This document shows, piece by piece, positions 52,010 to 62,171 of a DNA stretch of 64,000 nt. Below the pieces are notes generated by a model. The model did not search any database. It worked only from the letters and a program-made list of their open reading frames with translations, and had not been told where the DNA came from. Location: positions 310,001 through 374,000 of the forward strand of contig CAWHEX010000003.1 of the NCBI GenBank assembly GCA_963828625.1, in the 5' to 3' direction. The position numbers were made by a program, and so were the translations under genes. Position 1 is the first letter of the stretch. Each line of letters opens with the position of its first letter. Origin of the DNA: PALSA-894 sp963828625. Its GTDB lineage: Bacteria > Pseudomonadota > Alphaproteobacteria > Rhizobiales > Xanthobacteraceae.

Positions 52010-52624
52010 GTGTTCGACGGGTTAATCGCCGCGGCCACGTTCTGCCGGCGGACTGTCGCGCGCCTCGGCACGCTGATGGGCTACGTGGCGGGCTGGGGCT
52101 TCATCCTCTGCGCCGCGTTCATCACGTTCGACGTGATCGCGCGCCGCTTCTTCGGCTTCTCGTCGCAGGCGACGACCGAACTGACCGGCTACGCGCTGGC
52201 GTTCGGCATCTCGTGGGCGCTCGCGCACGCGCTCACCACGCGCGCGCATATCCGCATCGACGTGCTGATCAACCACCTGCCCGACCGGCTGCGCTACCCG
52301 ATGCACCTGCTGAGCCTCGCGGCGCTCGCGGTATTCATCGGCTTCATCGCCAAAGGCGCCTACGATCTCGTCGACGAGTCGATCCTGTTCCGCGCGACCG
52401 ACATCAGCCTGCTGCGCACGCCGCTGTGGATTCCGCAGGGGCTATGGGCCTTCGGCATCGCGGTCTTCCTGCTCCTGATCATTCTCCTTCTCCTCGAAAG
52501 CACCCTTCTGGTGCTGGCAGGCCGCGGGCGCGAGGCTGAGGCGCTGGTTCATGCACGCACCTACGAGGAAGAGGCCGCCGAAGCGCTGGAGGCCGTCGCC
52601 ACGGCCGAGAAGGACGGCGCATGA
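52010..52624 (+). CDS. TRAP transporter small permease (DctQ)
   Basis: Intact 204-residue protein with four membrane helices (MGYVAGWGFILCAAFITFDV, TGYALAFGISWALAHALT, LLSLAALAVFIGFIAKGA, LWAFGIAVFLLLIILLLL) and the DctQ pattern FDVIARRFFGFSSQATTEL. A C-terminal acidic tail rich in Glu and Ala follows. Start GTG 52010, 16 bases after the DctP gene; its end overlaps the large permease by four bases. Confidence 0.92.
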   Translation: MFDGLIAAATFCRRTVARLGTLMGYVAGWGFILCAAFITFDVIARRFFGFSSQATTELTGYALAFGISWALAHALTTRAHIRIDVLINHLPDRLRYPMHLLSLAALAVFIGFIAKGAYDLVDESILFRATDISLLRTPLWIPQGLWAFGIAVFLLLIILLLLESTLLVLAGRGREAEALVHARTYEEEAAEALEAVATAEKDGA

Positions 52625-53997
52625 TCGCCATCCTGTTTCTGCTGGTGCTGGTCGGGCTGATGGTCGTGCTCAGCCTGACGGGTGCGGGGCCGGGCAATAC
52701 GCTGATCTGGCAAAGCCTGTTGCTGGTGGTGCTGTTCTGCCTGTTCTTCGGCGCAGGCATCTACGTAGCGGCGGCGCTCGGCGTGCTCGGCCTGATCGTC
52801 GGCTTCGCGTTCTCCGACCGCCCGTTCTGGAGTTTCCTCGGGCAGACCGTCTGGTCGCCGTCGTCGAGCTTCGTTCTCGTCGCGGTGCCGCTGTTCCTGC
52901 TGATGGGCGAGATCCTTTTGCGCGCCGGGCTGTCGGAACGGCTCTACCGCGCGCTCAATGTCTGGCTCGACCGGCTGCCGGGCGGACTGCTGCACACCAA
53001 TATCGCAGCCTGCGGCGTGTTCTCGGCGATCTCCGGCTCGTCGGTGGCGACCGCCGCCACCATGGGCTCGGTCGCGCTCCCGTTCTTCCACGGCACGCGT
53101 TACGACAACCGCATGGTGCTCGGCTCGCTCGCCGCCGGCGGCGCGCTCGGCAACCTCATCCCGCCCGGCATCACCTTCATCATCTATGCGCTAATCACCG
53201 AGACGTCGGTCAGCGCGCTCTATCTCGCGGCCGTGGGTCCGAGCCTGCTCGTGGTCGCGCTGTTCACTCTGGTGATCTTCGCCAAGGCACGCACCGCCGC
53301 GCCGATGGACGCGACCGGGCCGAAAATCCCGCTGCGCGACAAACTAAAGACAGTCGTCGACCTGCTGCCGACCGCGATCCTGATCGTGCTGGTACTCGGC
53401 ACGATCTATGGCGGCCTTGCCACCGCGACCGAGTCCGCCGCGCTCGGCGTTGTCGGCGCGATCGTGTTCGCGGCGATCGAGGGCAAGCTCACCTTCCGCA
53501 TGCTCAATGCGTCCGCCGAGGCGACCGCGCGCAACACCGCGATGATCGGCGCGATCCTGTTCGGGGCTTACGTCCTCAACTTCATCTTCGTGCAACTCGG
53601 CGTGCCGCAGCAACTCGCAAAGCTGGTCAGCGCGATGCCGCTGCCGCCGTGGGGCGTGATGCTGCTGATCATCGGCTTCTATCTGGCGCTCGGGACCTTC
53701 ATGGAAGGTTTTTCGATGGTGATCACGACCATCCCGGTGGTTTTCCCGGTCGTGCTGGCGCTCGGCTACGACCCGATCTGGTTCGGGGTGATCGTCACGA
53801 TGCTGGTCGAGATCGCGCTGATCTCGCCGCCTGACGGCACCGTGCTCTACGTGCTGCAGGGGATGCGCAAGGATGCCGGGCCGATCACCGACATCTTCGC
53901 GGGCGTGATGCCGTTCGTGTTCGTCTACATCCTGGCGATCCTGATCCTGATGCAGTTCCCCGAGGTCGCGTTATGGCTGCCGCGGATCCTGCACTGA
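52621..53997 (+). CDS. TRAP transporter large permease (DctM)
   Basis: Intact 458-residue DctM protein that forms the Na+-coupled transport path. Typical segments are FVLVAVPLFLLMGEILLRAG, FSAISGSSVATAATMGSVAL and GNLIPPGITFIIYALITETS, with more than ten helices. ATG 52621 overlaps the DctQ stop (ATGA). The MFS gene begins inside its last codons, so the whole 50.9-55.2 kb block appears to be one transcription unit. Confidence 0.95.
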   Translation: MIAILFLLVLVGLMVVLSLTGAGPGNTLIWQSLLLVVLFCLFFGAGIYVAAALGVLGLIVGFAFSDRPFWSFLGQTVWSPSSSFVLVAVPLFLLMGEILLRAGLSERLYRALNVWLDRLPGGLLHTNIAACGVFSAISGSSVATAATMGSVALPFFHGTRYDNRMVLGSLAAGGALGNLIPPGITFIIYALITETSVSALYLAAVGPSLLVVALFTLVIFAKARTAAPMDATGPKIPLRDKLKTVVDLLPTAILIVLVLGTIYGGLATATESAALGVVGAIVFAAIEGKLTFRMLNASAEATARNTAMIGAILFGAYVLNFIFVQLGVPQQLAKLVSAMPLPPWGVMLLIIGFYLALGTFMEGFSMVITTIPVVFPVVLALGYDPIWFGVIVTMLVEIALISPPDGTVLYVLQGMRKDAGPITDIFAGVMPFVFVYILAILILMQFPEVALWLPRILH

Positions 53998-55189
53998 CGC
54001 CGCCTTCCGCGACGCCGACGCGCGCAATCGCGCTGCTCGCGCTTGCGGGCTTCGCCACTCAGGCGATGGTGCGCGCCTCCGACTCGCTGCTGCCGCAGAT
54101 CGCGACCGACATGGGCGTCACCGATCGGCGCGGCCTCGATCATCGTCACGGCCTACGCGATCACGCACGGCACCGTGCAGCTCATCATCGGGCCGATCGG
54201 CGACCGGCTCGGGAAATTCCGCTCGGTCGCGATCGCCTGCGCGGTTTGTTCGTTCACCGTGCTGGCATGCGGGCTCGCGCAATCGCTCACCACGCTCGCG
54301 CTCGCGCGGCTTGCCTCCGGGCTCACCGCCGCGTGGATCATTCCGCTCGGCATGGCGTTCGTCGGCGACGCGGTCCCCTACGAGCGCCGCCAGCAGGTGC
54401 TCGGCCGCTATCTCACCGGACAGATCACCGGGCAGCTGTTCGGCCAGGCGGCGGGCGGCGTCATCGGCGACTGGCTCGGCTGGCGTGCGGTGTTCTTCCT
54501 GCTCGCGGCGCATTCGCGCTCGCCGCTATTGCTCTCTTTCGCGAGCTTGCGAACAATCCTTCCACGAGGCCGGAGCAACCGGCAGATCAACGCTCTCGCG
54601 GCCTCGTCGCAGACTATTCCACGGTGCTCTCCAACCGCTGGGCGCGCATCGTGCTGCTCGCGGCGGTCTTCGAGGCGGCGCTGATGTGGGGCGCATTCGC
54701 CTATGTCGGCGCCGATTTGCATTTGCGTTTCTCGCTGTCGTTCACGCTCGTCGGACTGATTGTCGGCACGTTCGGCATCGGAGGATTGATCTACGCCGGC
54801 AGCGTCCATCGCCTCGTCGGCCATTTCGGCCAGACCGGTCTTGCGACATTCGGCGGGCTGCTGGTCGGCGTCGCCTATCTGGCGCTCGCGCTCGCGCCGG
54901 CGTGGTGGATCGCGCCGGCAGCCGTGGTCGCGGTCGGGCTTGGATTCTACATGCTGCACAACACGCTGCAGATCAACGCCACGCAGATGTCGCCGCAGGC
55001 GCGCGGCACCGCCGTGGCGCTGTTTTCGTCCGCGCTCTACATCGGCCAATCGCTCGGCGTCGCGGGCGGCTCGCTGCTGATCGACCGCACGGGCGGGCCC
55101 GCGATCTTCATGATCGCCGCGATCCTGTTGCCGGTGCTGGGGCTGTGGTTCGCCGCGCATGCTGCGGCGGACAGACGCGCAAGAGCTAG
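53973..55189 (+). CDS. MFS transporter (frameshifts)
   Basis: Major facilitator permease of about 405 residues with a Bcr/Ino-like pattern. From ATG 53973 come RAIALLALAGFATQAMV and ATDMGVT; after a shift near 54125 come GPIGDRLGKFRS (the loop 2-3 motif), LTAAWIIPLGMAFVGD and QITGQLFGQAAGG; after a shift near 54510 the second half (LVGLIVGTFGIGGLIYAGS, GFYMLHNTLQINATQMSP). A last shift near 55155 brings it to TAG 55187-55189, sharing CTAG with popZ. It overlaps the DctM gene by 25 bases. Substrate unknown. Confidence 0.83.
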
Positions 55190-55852
55190 CTGCGCCCGCG
55201 CGCGACGCGCTCGATTTCCTGACGCACCAGCCGTTCGACCAGCGTCGGAAGGTTGTTGTCGAGCCAGTGCTGCAGCATCGGGCGCAGCATTTCCTTCACG
55301 AGATCTTCCAGCGTCTTGGCGTTCTGCACCAACACGGTCTGGGCGAGCGTGTTGAACGCGGAGTCGACCGCGGCGGCGGTCGTGGAGGAAATCAGCGGCC
55401 GCTCGGGCATCGGCGGCATCGACGACGCGAACGATTTCGGCGCGGGCTCCTCCGCGCGCGGCGGAGGCGGCGCGGGTTCGTCGGGCTCCACCTCGTCGAA
55501 CACGACGTCCTGAGTGCCATCGATGGTGCGGAAGCCCGGGCGACGGCGCCTGCATCGCCTCGGTCAGCTCGAGCACATCCGGTTCGGGTTCAGGCTCGAT
55601 CTTCGGCGCGGGCGGCGGCGCGGGCGGCTCGTCGAGGCCGGCGAGCATCGCGTCGATGTCGTCCTGCTTGATCGCAGCGGCAGGCGGGGTCGGCACTGGC
55701 GCGGGCTTCGGCGGCGGAGCCTTGGCGGCCGGCGGCGGTTCGGGCGCCTTCTCGGCCTTCGCCCCAGGCTTGTCGTCGTCGGCGATAATCCTCCGGATGG
55801 AGGCAAGAATCTCCTCCATCGAGGGCTCTTGCGCCTTCGCGGCCTGGCTCAT
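55186..55852 (-). CDS. popZ: DUF2497 / PopZ-like polar organising protein (frameshift)
   Basis: Acidic, proline-rich scaffold of about 222 residues. The N-terminal helix EPSMEEILASIRRIIADDD and the C-terminal oligomerisation region (MLRPMLQHWLDNNLP, LVERLVRQEIERVA) match PopZ, which self-assembles at cell poles and anchors centromere and cell-cycle proteins in Caulobacter. The middle is a P/E/A-rich linker. A shift lies near 55535. It is next to tolC as in relatives; valS, often also adjacent, is 4.8 kb away here. Confidence 0.88.
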
Positions 55853-56011
55853 TCGCTGTCCTCTTCACGCGCTGTTCCGCCGGGCGCGAATCAGCCCGGG
55901 CAGACGCGCAAATATGCGAGAATTCTCGCGAACATGGCATGGGGAAGGTCGAGCCCGAGCAAAGTCTTGTGGACAGGAAGCGTACCTACAAGAACGTCGG
56001 CGACGCGCGGC

Positions 56012-57405
56012 CTAGCGGCCGTCCGGCGTGCGCACGCCGATCCACTTGTCGCGCACCTGATGATAGTGCACGCGCGGATCATAAGGTCGGTCGCAAGCCG
56101 CAACTGCTGCGGCGAGAGCCGTCCGACGGACGAAAGCAGCGTGAACGATGCCACGACCCGGTCGCGCTGCGCGGTCACCAGCGACACGCGGGCGTTGACC
56201 AGTTCCTGCTGCGCGTTGAGCACGTCGAGCGTGGTGCGCTGGCCGACGCGCGCCTCCTCGCGTACGCCGTTGAGGGCGACTTCGGTCGCCGTCACCTGCG
56301 CCTGCGCGGCGATGATCTGCGCCTTGGTGGCCTCGAGCTGGCTCCAGGCCTGCACGATCGGCGACACGCACCTGATCGCGCTGCACGTCGAGCTCGATGC
56401 GGCGCTGCCCGAGCGTCTCCTTGGTCTGGCGGATGATCGAGTACTCCGAGCCGCCCTGATAGATCGGCACCGCGACGCGGCCGAGCACCGTGCCGGTCAT
56501 CTGGTCGGTGACGCCCGGCTGCATGTCCCAGCGCCGCTGCACGTTGCTCTCGAACGTCACGGTCGGATAGAGCGAGCCTTCCGCGGCTTTCACGGCATAC
56601 TGGGCGGCGTCGACGGTGTATTGCGCCGCCTCACGGTCGGATGCTCCTGCGCGCCCTTGATCCACCGCGGCAGTCGAGCGAGCGCGGAGAAAGGCGATCC
56701 ACCGGCATGCCGGCGCGCAGATTGGTCGGATCGGCGCCGACGACGCGGCGGTAGGTCGCCTGCGAGGATTTCAGCGTTCGCCTCGGCGGACAGCACCTGC
56801 GACTGCGACGCCGCAAGCCGCGATTCCGATTGGGCGACGTCGGTGCGGGTCACTTCGCCGACATTGAAGCGGTCGCGCGCCTGCTTGAGCTGTTCCTGCA
56901 ACACCTGCACGTTGCGCCGCTGCAGATCGAGGATCGCGGTATCGCGCAGCACGTTCATGTACGCCGTCGCGGCATCGAGCAAAGTGGTTTGCTCGGTATT
57001 GCGCAGCGTCTCACGACCGGCGAGCACGGAGGCCTCGGCCTGCCGCGTGAGGTTGCCGCTGCGCTGGCCGTTGTAGAGCGTCTGCACCAAACCGACATTG
57101 CCGCCGCGCGGGCTGATGTTGGTGTTGGTCTGGGTGAAGTTGCCGCCGGATGTCGAGATCGATTCGAAATGCTGATAGCCGGAATCGAACGAGCCGGTGA
57201 CGCGCGGCCGGTAGTTGGCGAGCGCCTGCGGAACTGTTTCGTCCGTCGCGCGCACGGCTGCGCGCTGCGCATTCAGCGTCGGGTTATTGCGATAAGCCTG
57301 CGCCAGTGCGCCTTCCAGCGTCTCGGCGCCGGCAGCACACGGGTATCCCAGTACGGCCGCAATAGCTGCCGCACAGACCGTCCACCGCAAGCCGGCCCCG
57401 TCCAT
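56012..57405 (-). CDS. tolC: TolC family outer membrane protein (frameshifts)
   Basis: Outer-membrane channel of type I secretion and efflux systems, about 465 residues. A signal peptide (WTVCAAAIAAVLGYPCAAGA) is followed by ETLEGALAQAYRNNPTLNAQ, and repeat halves with RDRFNVGEVTRTDVAQSES and GVREEARVGQRTTLDVLNAQ, the two TolC signature regions. The end WIGVRTPDGR stops at TAG 56012-56014. Shifts lie near 56775, 56690, 56640, 56370 and 56090. Start ATG 57405 is preferred; a TTG at 57438 would lengthen it by 11 residues. Confidence 0.88.
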
Positions 57406-57586
57406 TTGACCCCATGCCGCCCGGAGAATCGCCGCCAACTATGGCAGTTAGCTGCCTTTTCCGGCACCGGAATCATAGGCGCAGGGCCCCTGCCTTGAAA
57501 CCCCTGGCGGCGTCGCAGAGGGAGAAATCATCGCCAGTGGCGCAAGCGCGCCACAGTGACGTGAGGTCGGCGCGGATTGGCGCAGG

Positions 57587-58243
57587 TCAGAAAACGAAGG
57601 CGGGCGGCTTCGCAAAACCGGGCAATGCCGGCGCCGTGGCGTCGAACAGCGGTTGCGAACTCACGTGTCCGCCCGCCTTTCGATAGATCGCGGCCTTGCC
57701 CATAGGTCCGTTGCCGACAACGGCCACCAGTCGTCCGCCGTCCTTGAGCTGCGCGAGCAACGCCTCTGGAACGGTCCTCGCCTGACCCTTCGAGCAGAAT
57801 CACGTCGTAAGGCGCGCCCTGCGCCCAGCCTGCGGCCAGCGGACCGTTCGCGACCGACACATTGGCGATGCCGCCGAGCGCTTCGCTCGCGGCGCGCCCG
57901 AGCGCGGGATCTTCCTCCAGCGCGGTGACTGCGCCTGCGAGACGTCCCAGCACGGCGGCCGAGTAGCCGGTGGCGCATCCGACATCGAGCACGCGATCGT
58001 TCTCGCCGATCGCCGCCGCCTGCAAGAGCTTGGCGAACACCATCGGCTTGAGCAGCGCGCGCGCGCCGCTGCGCTCCCACCGGAACATCGATATCGAGAT
58101 AGGCGATCGCGCGGCGCGCCTCGGGCACAAAACGTTCGCGCGCGAACATCGAGCAGCGCCGCGATGATGCGAAGATCAGTGACGTCGCTTGGACGCACCT
58201 GACAATCCACCATGGTCCGCCGCGCTTGCGCGTAATCGACCAT
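57587..58243 (-). CDS. pcm: protein-L-isoaspartate O-methyltransferase family (frameshifts)
   Basis: AdoMet methyltransferase of about 218 residues related to Pcm. It starts ATG 58243 (VDYAQARRTMVDCQVRPSDV), as in the alphaproteobacterial copy adjoining tolC. AdoMet motif I is VLDVGCATGYSAAVL, and APYDVILLEGSGE fits motif II. It ends FAKPPAFVF at TGA 57587-57589. Shifts lie near 58150, 58085, 57785 and 57690. Whether this divergent group repairs isoaspartate is not established. Confidence 0.83.
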
Positions 58244-58429
58244 CCCGAATCCCCGCTGCGGAAGGGGCAAAAATCCGCGCGATCTTTTGCGGCAGGGACC
58301 GGCAAAACGCAAGGTTCGGCGCGACTGTCCGAGCCCTCCCCGCGCTGCTTCGGCATTGCCCGGGGTGCCCGCCTCCGCTATAGCAAGCGCGCCTCCGGCC
58401 GGAGTTGTCACAACTCCGCCGAACGTCCC

Positions 58430-58503
58430 GGCCACGTGGCGGAGTGGTTACGCAGCGGTCTGCAAAACCGTTTACCCCGGTTCAATTCCGGGCGTGGCCT
58501 CCA
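58430..58503 (+). tRNA. tRNA-Cys (anticodon GCA)
   Basis: Acceptor stem GGCCACG pairs with CGTGGCC, discriminator T and encoded CCA (58501-58503). The anticodon loop is CTGCAAA with anticodon GCA flanked by GCGGT and ACCGT stems (one mismatch or wobble). The T-arm reads CCCGGTTCAATTCCGGG. D-arm GGCGGAGTGGTTACGC. Total 74 bases including CCA. Confidence 0.95.
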
Positions 58504-58688
58504 ACACCTCAGCACCAAGTCACTAAGCCAGATCGGCACCAAGTCGGCGCTCCTCCCCGTGCTTGCGGGCGCGCGCCGCCTGACATCGCATTCTGCGGCC
58601 CACCTAGGGCCTCCAAACGGGGTTCCCGTCCACTTTTCGGGCCTTTCGCTCAATTTACTGCCATGCAACATAAATCATGCTGCTATGC

Positions 58689-58718
58689 GGTAACTATCCG
58701 TTACCATTTTGGTATACC
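58689..58718. promoter_or_regulatory. two dyads upstream of the DUF1127 gene
   Basis: GGTAAC-TATCC-GTTACC (58689-58705) and the palindrome GGTATACC (58711-58718) lie in an AT-rich stretch about 45-70 bases before the DUF1127 start. They have the size and position of operator half-sites or a dimer-binding promoter element. The regulator is unknown. Confidence 0.4.
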
Positions 58719-58761
58719 AGTATTAGATTGAAAAGGAACTTGATTCCGACAGGAGTGAAAG

Positions 58762-58974
58762 ATGACCACCGCAGCCTTGCCCCGCTTTTCCATGCCGACG
58801 CGCCCGCGCCTCTTCCAGCTTGCGGTCGACGTTTTCGAGGGCATCGCGGAAGGACGCGAGATCGCCTACCGCTACGAGCGGCTCGCGCGCCTCACGAATG
58901 CGGAGCTCGCCCGCCTCGGCCTGACCCGTTACGACATTCCGCGCGCCGCCATGAACGGCATCGCCGGGCTGTAG
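58762..58974 (+). CDS. DUF1127 domain small protein
   Basis: Intact 70-residue protein whose C-terminal half matches DUF1127: YRYERLARLTNAELARLGLT followed by RYDIPRAAM. A strong AGGAG site lies seven bases before ATG 58762. DUF1127 proteins are small, arginine-rich and in some alphaproteobacteria bind RNA and tune phosphate and carbon metabolism. It stands alone between two tRNA genes, with an AT-rich leader carrying two dyads. Confidence 0.8.
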   Translation: MTTAALPRFSMPTRPRLFQLAVDVFEGIAEGREIAYRYERLARLTNAELARLGLTRYDIPRAAMNGIAGL

Positions 58975-59108
58975 TCCTCGCGCTCGCGCGAGATTGAAAC
59001 GCAAAGACGGTCGAGCGCGCACGCACCGAGCGCCCGCCTTCTTTGCAATGCATCAACGCCTTTGGTATAGGCCCGGCGCGTCGGTGCGCTATCCACCGGC
59101 CTTCGTGT

Positions 59109-59183
59109 TCCCCGGTAGCTCAGTGGTAGAGCAACCGGCTGTTAACCGGTTGGTCGCTGGTTCGAATCCGGCCCGGGGAGCCA
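59109..59183 (+). tRNA. tRNA-Asn (anticodon GTT)
   Basis: Acceptor stem TCCCCGG pairs with CCGGGGA, followed by discriminator G and encoded CCA. The anticodon stem CCGGC/ACCGG encloses TGTTAAC with anticodon GTT; T-arm GCTGGTTCGAATCCGGC. Total 75 bases including CCA. It lies 194 bases before the peptide transporter operon on the same strand. Confidence 0.95.
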
Positions 59184-59376
59184 CGACCTTTCCGCCTTGC
59201 AGTCTGACGATCGCGCCTCGCGACTCGTTGACGCGCGCCTGCGACGTTGCCGCCAAGTTTCGCGCCGATGCCTCCGTTGACCGTTTCCCGTCAACCTGTT
59301 CTGTTTGCTGCAAACCGGCTTCGTTCCGGCGCAAAAATCCCCGGAAGAAGAAGCCACCAGCATTCGGAGGGGTCTC

Positions 59377-61170
59377 ATGAACGAACACGATCTGCGTGGC
59401 CTTATCGCTGACGTCAAACACGGCAAGCTCTCGCGCCGCGCCTTCATCAACCAGATGATCGCTCTGGGTCTCACCGCGCCGCTCGCGACCCAGATGCTGG
59501 TCTACTCAGGCGTCGCGCACGCGCAGGCGAAGCCCACCGAATACAAGCCGACGAAGCGCGGCGGCGGCGGAGCACTCAAGACGCTGTGGTGGCAGGGCGC
59601 GACGCTGCTCAATCCGCATTTCGCGGTCGGCACCAAGGACCAGGACGGCTCGCGCATCTTCTACGAGCCCCTCGCCGCGTGGGACCCGGATGGCGCGCTC
59701 TATCCGGTGCTCGCCGCCGAAATCCCTGACCTGGAGAACAACGGCCTCGCGAAGGACGGCAAGTCCGTCACCTGGAAACTGAAGCAGGGCGTCACGTGGC
59801 ATGACGGCAAGCCGTTCACGGCCGACGACGTCGTCTTCAACTGGGAATACGCCAAGGACCCGGCAACGGCCGCGACCACCAGCGGCAGCTACACCAGCGT
59901 CAAGGTCGAGAAGGTCGACTCGCATACGGTGCGCGTGCTGTTCGACAAGCCGACACCGTTCTGGGCCGACGCCTTCGTCGGCGTGCGCGGCATGATCATT
60001 CCGAAGCACCTGTACGCCGACTACACCGGCGAGAAGTCGCGCGACGCACCGGCAAACCTGAAGCCGGTCGGCACCGGGCCGTACAAATTCGTCGACTTCA
60101 AGCCCGGCGACATGGTGCGCGGCGAACTCAACCCGAACTACCACATCGCGAACCGGCCTCACTTCGACACGATCGAGATGAAGGGCGGCGGCGACGCAAT
60201 CTCGGCCGCGCGCGCGGTGCTGCAGACCGGCGAATACGACTATGCCTGGAACCTGCAGGTCGAAGACGAAATCCTGCTGCGGCTCGAAAAGGGCGGCAAG
60301 GGCAAGACCGACATGTCGCCCGGCGGCAACATCGAGCACATCCAGCTCAACTCGACCGATCCGTGGACCGAAGTGGACGGCGAGCGCGCCAGCATGAAGA
60401 GCAAGCACCCGACGCTGACCGACAAGGCGGTGCGGCAAGCGCTGGCCCTGCTGATCGATCGGCAGTCGGTGCAGGACCACATCTACGGCCGCACCGGCAT
60501 CGCGACCGGCAACTTCGTCAACAATCCGCAGAAGTTCGTGTCGAAGAACACCAAGTGGGAGTTCAGCGTCGACAAGGCGAACCAGATCCTCGAGGACGCA
60601 GGCTGGAAGAAGGGCCCGGACGGCATCCGCGCCAAGGACGGCAAGAAGCTGAAGTTCGTCTACCAGACATCGATCAACACGCCGCGCCAGAAGAACCAGG
60701 CGATCGTCAAGCAGGCGTGTCAGCGCGCCGGCATCGATGTCGAGCTGAAGTCGGTCACCGCGTCGGTGTTCTTCTCATCCGACGTCGCGAACCCCGACAC
60801 CTACCCGCACTTCTACTGCGACATCCAGATGTACACGACGACGATGACGCAGCCGGACCCGGAAACGTTCCTGCTCCAGTTCGTCTCGTGGGAGGTGGCC
60901 ACCAAGGAGAACAAGTGGCAGGGCCGCAACATCACGCGCTGGACCAACAAGGAGGCTGACGACGCGTTCAAGGCGTCGCAGTCCGAGCTCGATCCGGTCA
61001 AGCGCGCCGCGCACTTCATCAAGATCAACGATCTTGCCTGCGGCGATCACGCGGTCATCCCGGTCGTCTATCGTCCGCGCGTTCAGGCGAAAGCGAACAC
61101 GCTCGCCTCGCGCGGCAGCGGCTGGGACAGCGACTTCTGGAACCTGCAGGACTGGTACCGGACGACGTGA
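59377..61170 (+). CDS. ABC transporter substrate-binding protein, peptide/opine type (Tat signal)
   Basis: Intact family 5 extracellular solute-binding protein of 597 residues. The N-terminus has a twin-arginine signal (KLSRRAFINQMIALGLT). Typical segments are KSVTWKLKQGVTWHDGKPFT, ADDVVFNWEY, PVGTGPYKFVDFKPGD and AVRQALALLIDRQSV. A GGAGGGG site precedes ATG 59377. It leads a four-gene operon with two permeases and an ATPase. Peptides, opines or similar cationic solutes are the likely ligands. Confidence 0.92.
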   Translation: MNEHDLRGLIADVKHGKLSRRAFINQMIALGLTAPLATQMLVYSGVAHAQAKPTEYKPTKRGGGGALKTLWWQGATLLNPHFAVGTKDQDGSRIFYEPLAAWDPDGALYPVLAAEIPDLENNGLAKDGKSVTWKLKQGVTWHDGKPFTADDVVFNWEYAKDPATAATTSGSYTSVKVEKVDSHTVRVLFDKPTPFWADAFVGVRGMIIPKHLYADYTGEKSRDAPANLKPVGTGPYKFVDFKPGDMVRGELNPNYHIANRPHFDTIEMKGGGDAISAARAVLQTGEYDYAWNLQVEDEILLRLEKGGKGKTDMSPGGNIEHIQLNSTDPWTEVDGERASMKSKHPTLTDKAVRQALALLIDRQSVQDHIYGRTGIATGNFVNNPQKFVSKNTKWEFSVDKANQILEDAGWKKGPDGIRAKDGKKLKFVYQTSINTPRQKNQAIVKQACQRAGIDVELKSVTASVFFSSDVANPDTYPHFYCDIQMYTTTMTQPDPETFLLQFVSWEVATKENKWQGRNITRWTNKEADDAFKASQSELDPVKRAAHFIKINDLACGDHAVIPVVYRPRVQAKANTLASRGSGWDSDFWNLQDWYRTT

Positions 61171-61214
61171 GTGACGCGGCTCCGGCATAAACCGGCCGGA
61201 TCGGGATAACGGCG

Positions 61215-62171
61215 ATGGGACGCTATCTCACAAAGCGCCTCCTCATCGCCATCCCGAGCTTGCTCGGGATCAGCATCATCCTGTTCACCGTGCTGGCGCT
61301 CGCGCCGGGCGATCCGTTCGGCGAGCTTGCGACCAATCCGGCGGTGCCGCCGGAAGTGCGCGCGGCATTGCGAGTCAAATTCGGCCTCGATGATCCGGTC
61401 GCGGTCCGCTACATCCGCTGGATCACCGCGATGGTCCAGGGCGACTGGGGCTTCTCGTTCGCGAGCCGGATCAACGTCGATACGCTCATCCTGCAGCGCC
61501 TGCCGGCAACGCTCATCGTCATCGGCTCGGCACAGATACTGGCGCTGCTGATCGCGCTTCCGGTCGGCGTCCTCTCGGCGGTGCGTCCCTATTCGGTCTT
61601 CGACCAGGTCGCGACGACCTTCTCGTTCATCGGCTTCTCTCTTCCGACCTTCTTCACCGGGCTGTTGTTCATTCTGGTGTTCAGCGTGCAACTCGACTGG
61701 CTGCCTTTCGTCTACAGCGACGTGAGCGCAACCGGCTGGCGTTACTACTGGGAGCACGTCCGCCAGGCGATCATGCCGGTCTCGGTGCTCGGCCTGTTCC
61801 TCGGCGCGTCGATGACGCGCTACGTGCGCTCGGCCGTGCTCGACGTCATCCGGCTCGATTACGTGACGACGGCGCGGGCCAAGGGCCTCGGCGAACGCGT
61901 CGTCATCATCAAGCACGTCGTGCGCAACGCGCTGATTCCGGTCGTGACGCTGGTCGCGCTGCAGATGCCGGCGATCTTCGGCGGCGCCATCGTGACCGAG
62001 CAGATCTTCCGCATTCCGGGGATCGGATCGCTGCTCATCAGCGCCATTCTGGCGAACGACACGCCCGTCATCATGGCGGTCACGTTCGTGTTCGCCTGCC
62101 TTGTCGTGTTCTTCAACCTCGTCGCGGATATCCTTTATGGCTGGCTCGATCCTCGCATCAAGCTCGGCTGA
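61215..62171 (+). CDS. ABC transporter permease (DppB type)
   Basis: Intact 318-residue inner-membrane permease. It has the N-terminal signature RYLTKRLLIAIPSLLGISI, DWLPF in the periplasmic loop and the EAA motif RAKGLGERVVIIKHVVRNAL, followed by FGGAIVTEQIFRIPGIG. It starts 44 bases after the binding-protein gene and overlaps the second permease by 35 bases. Confidence 0.94.
   Translation: MGRYLTKRLLIAIPSLLGISIILFTVLALAPGDPFGELATNPAVPPEVRAALRVKFGLDDPVAVRYIRWITAMVQGDWGFSFASRINVDTLILQRLPATLIVIGSAQILALLIALPVGVLSAVRPYSVFDQVATTFSFIGFSLPTFFTGLLFILVFSVQLDWLPFVYSDVSATGWRYYWEHVRQAIMPVSVLGLFLGASMTRYVRSAVLDVIRLDYVTTARAKGLGERVVIIKHVVRNALIPVVTLVALQMPAIFGGAIVTEQIFRIPGIGSLLISAILANDTPVIMAVTFVFACLVVFFNLVADILYGWLDPRIKLG

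Noticed and set aside
58430..59183. tRNA-Cys and tRNA-Asn as integration sites for an island
   Set aside because: No second copy of either tRNA 3' end and no integrase was noticed, and flanking genes look ordinary.
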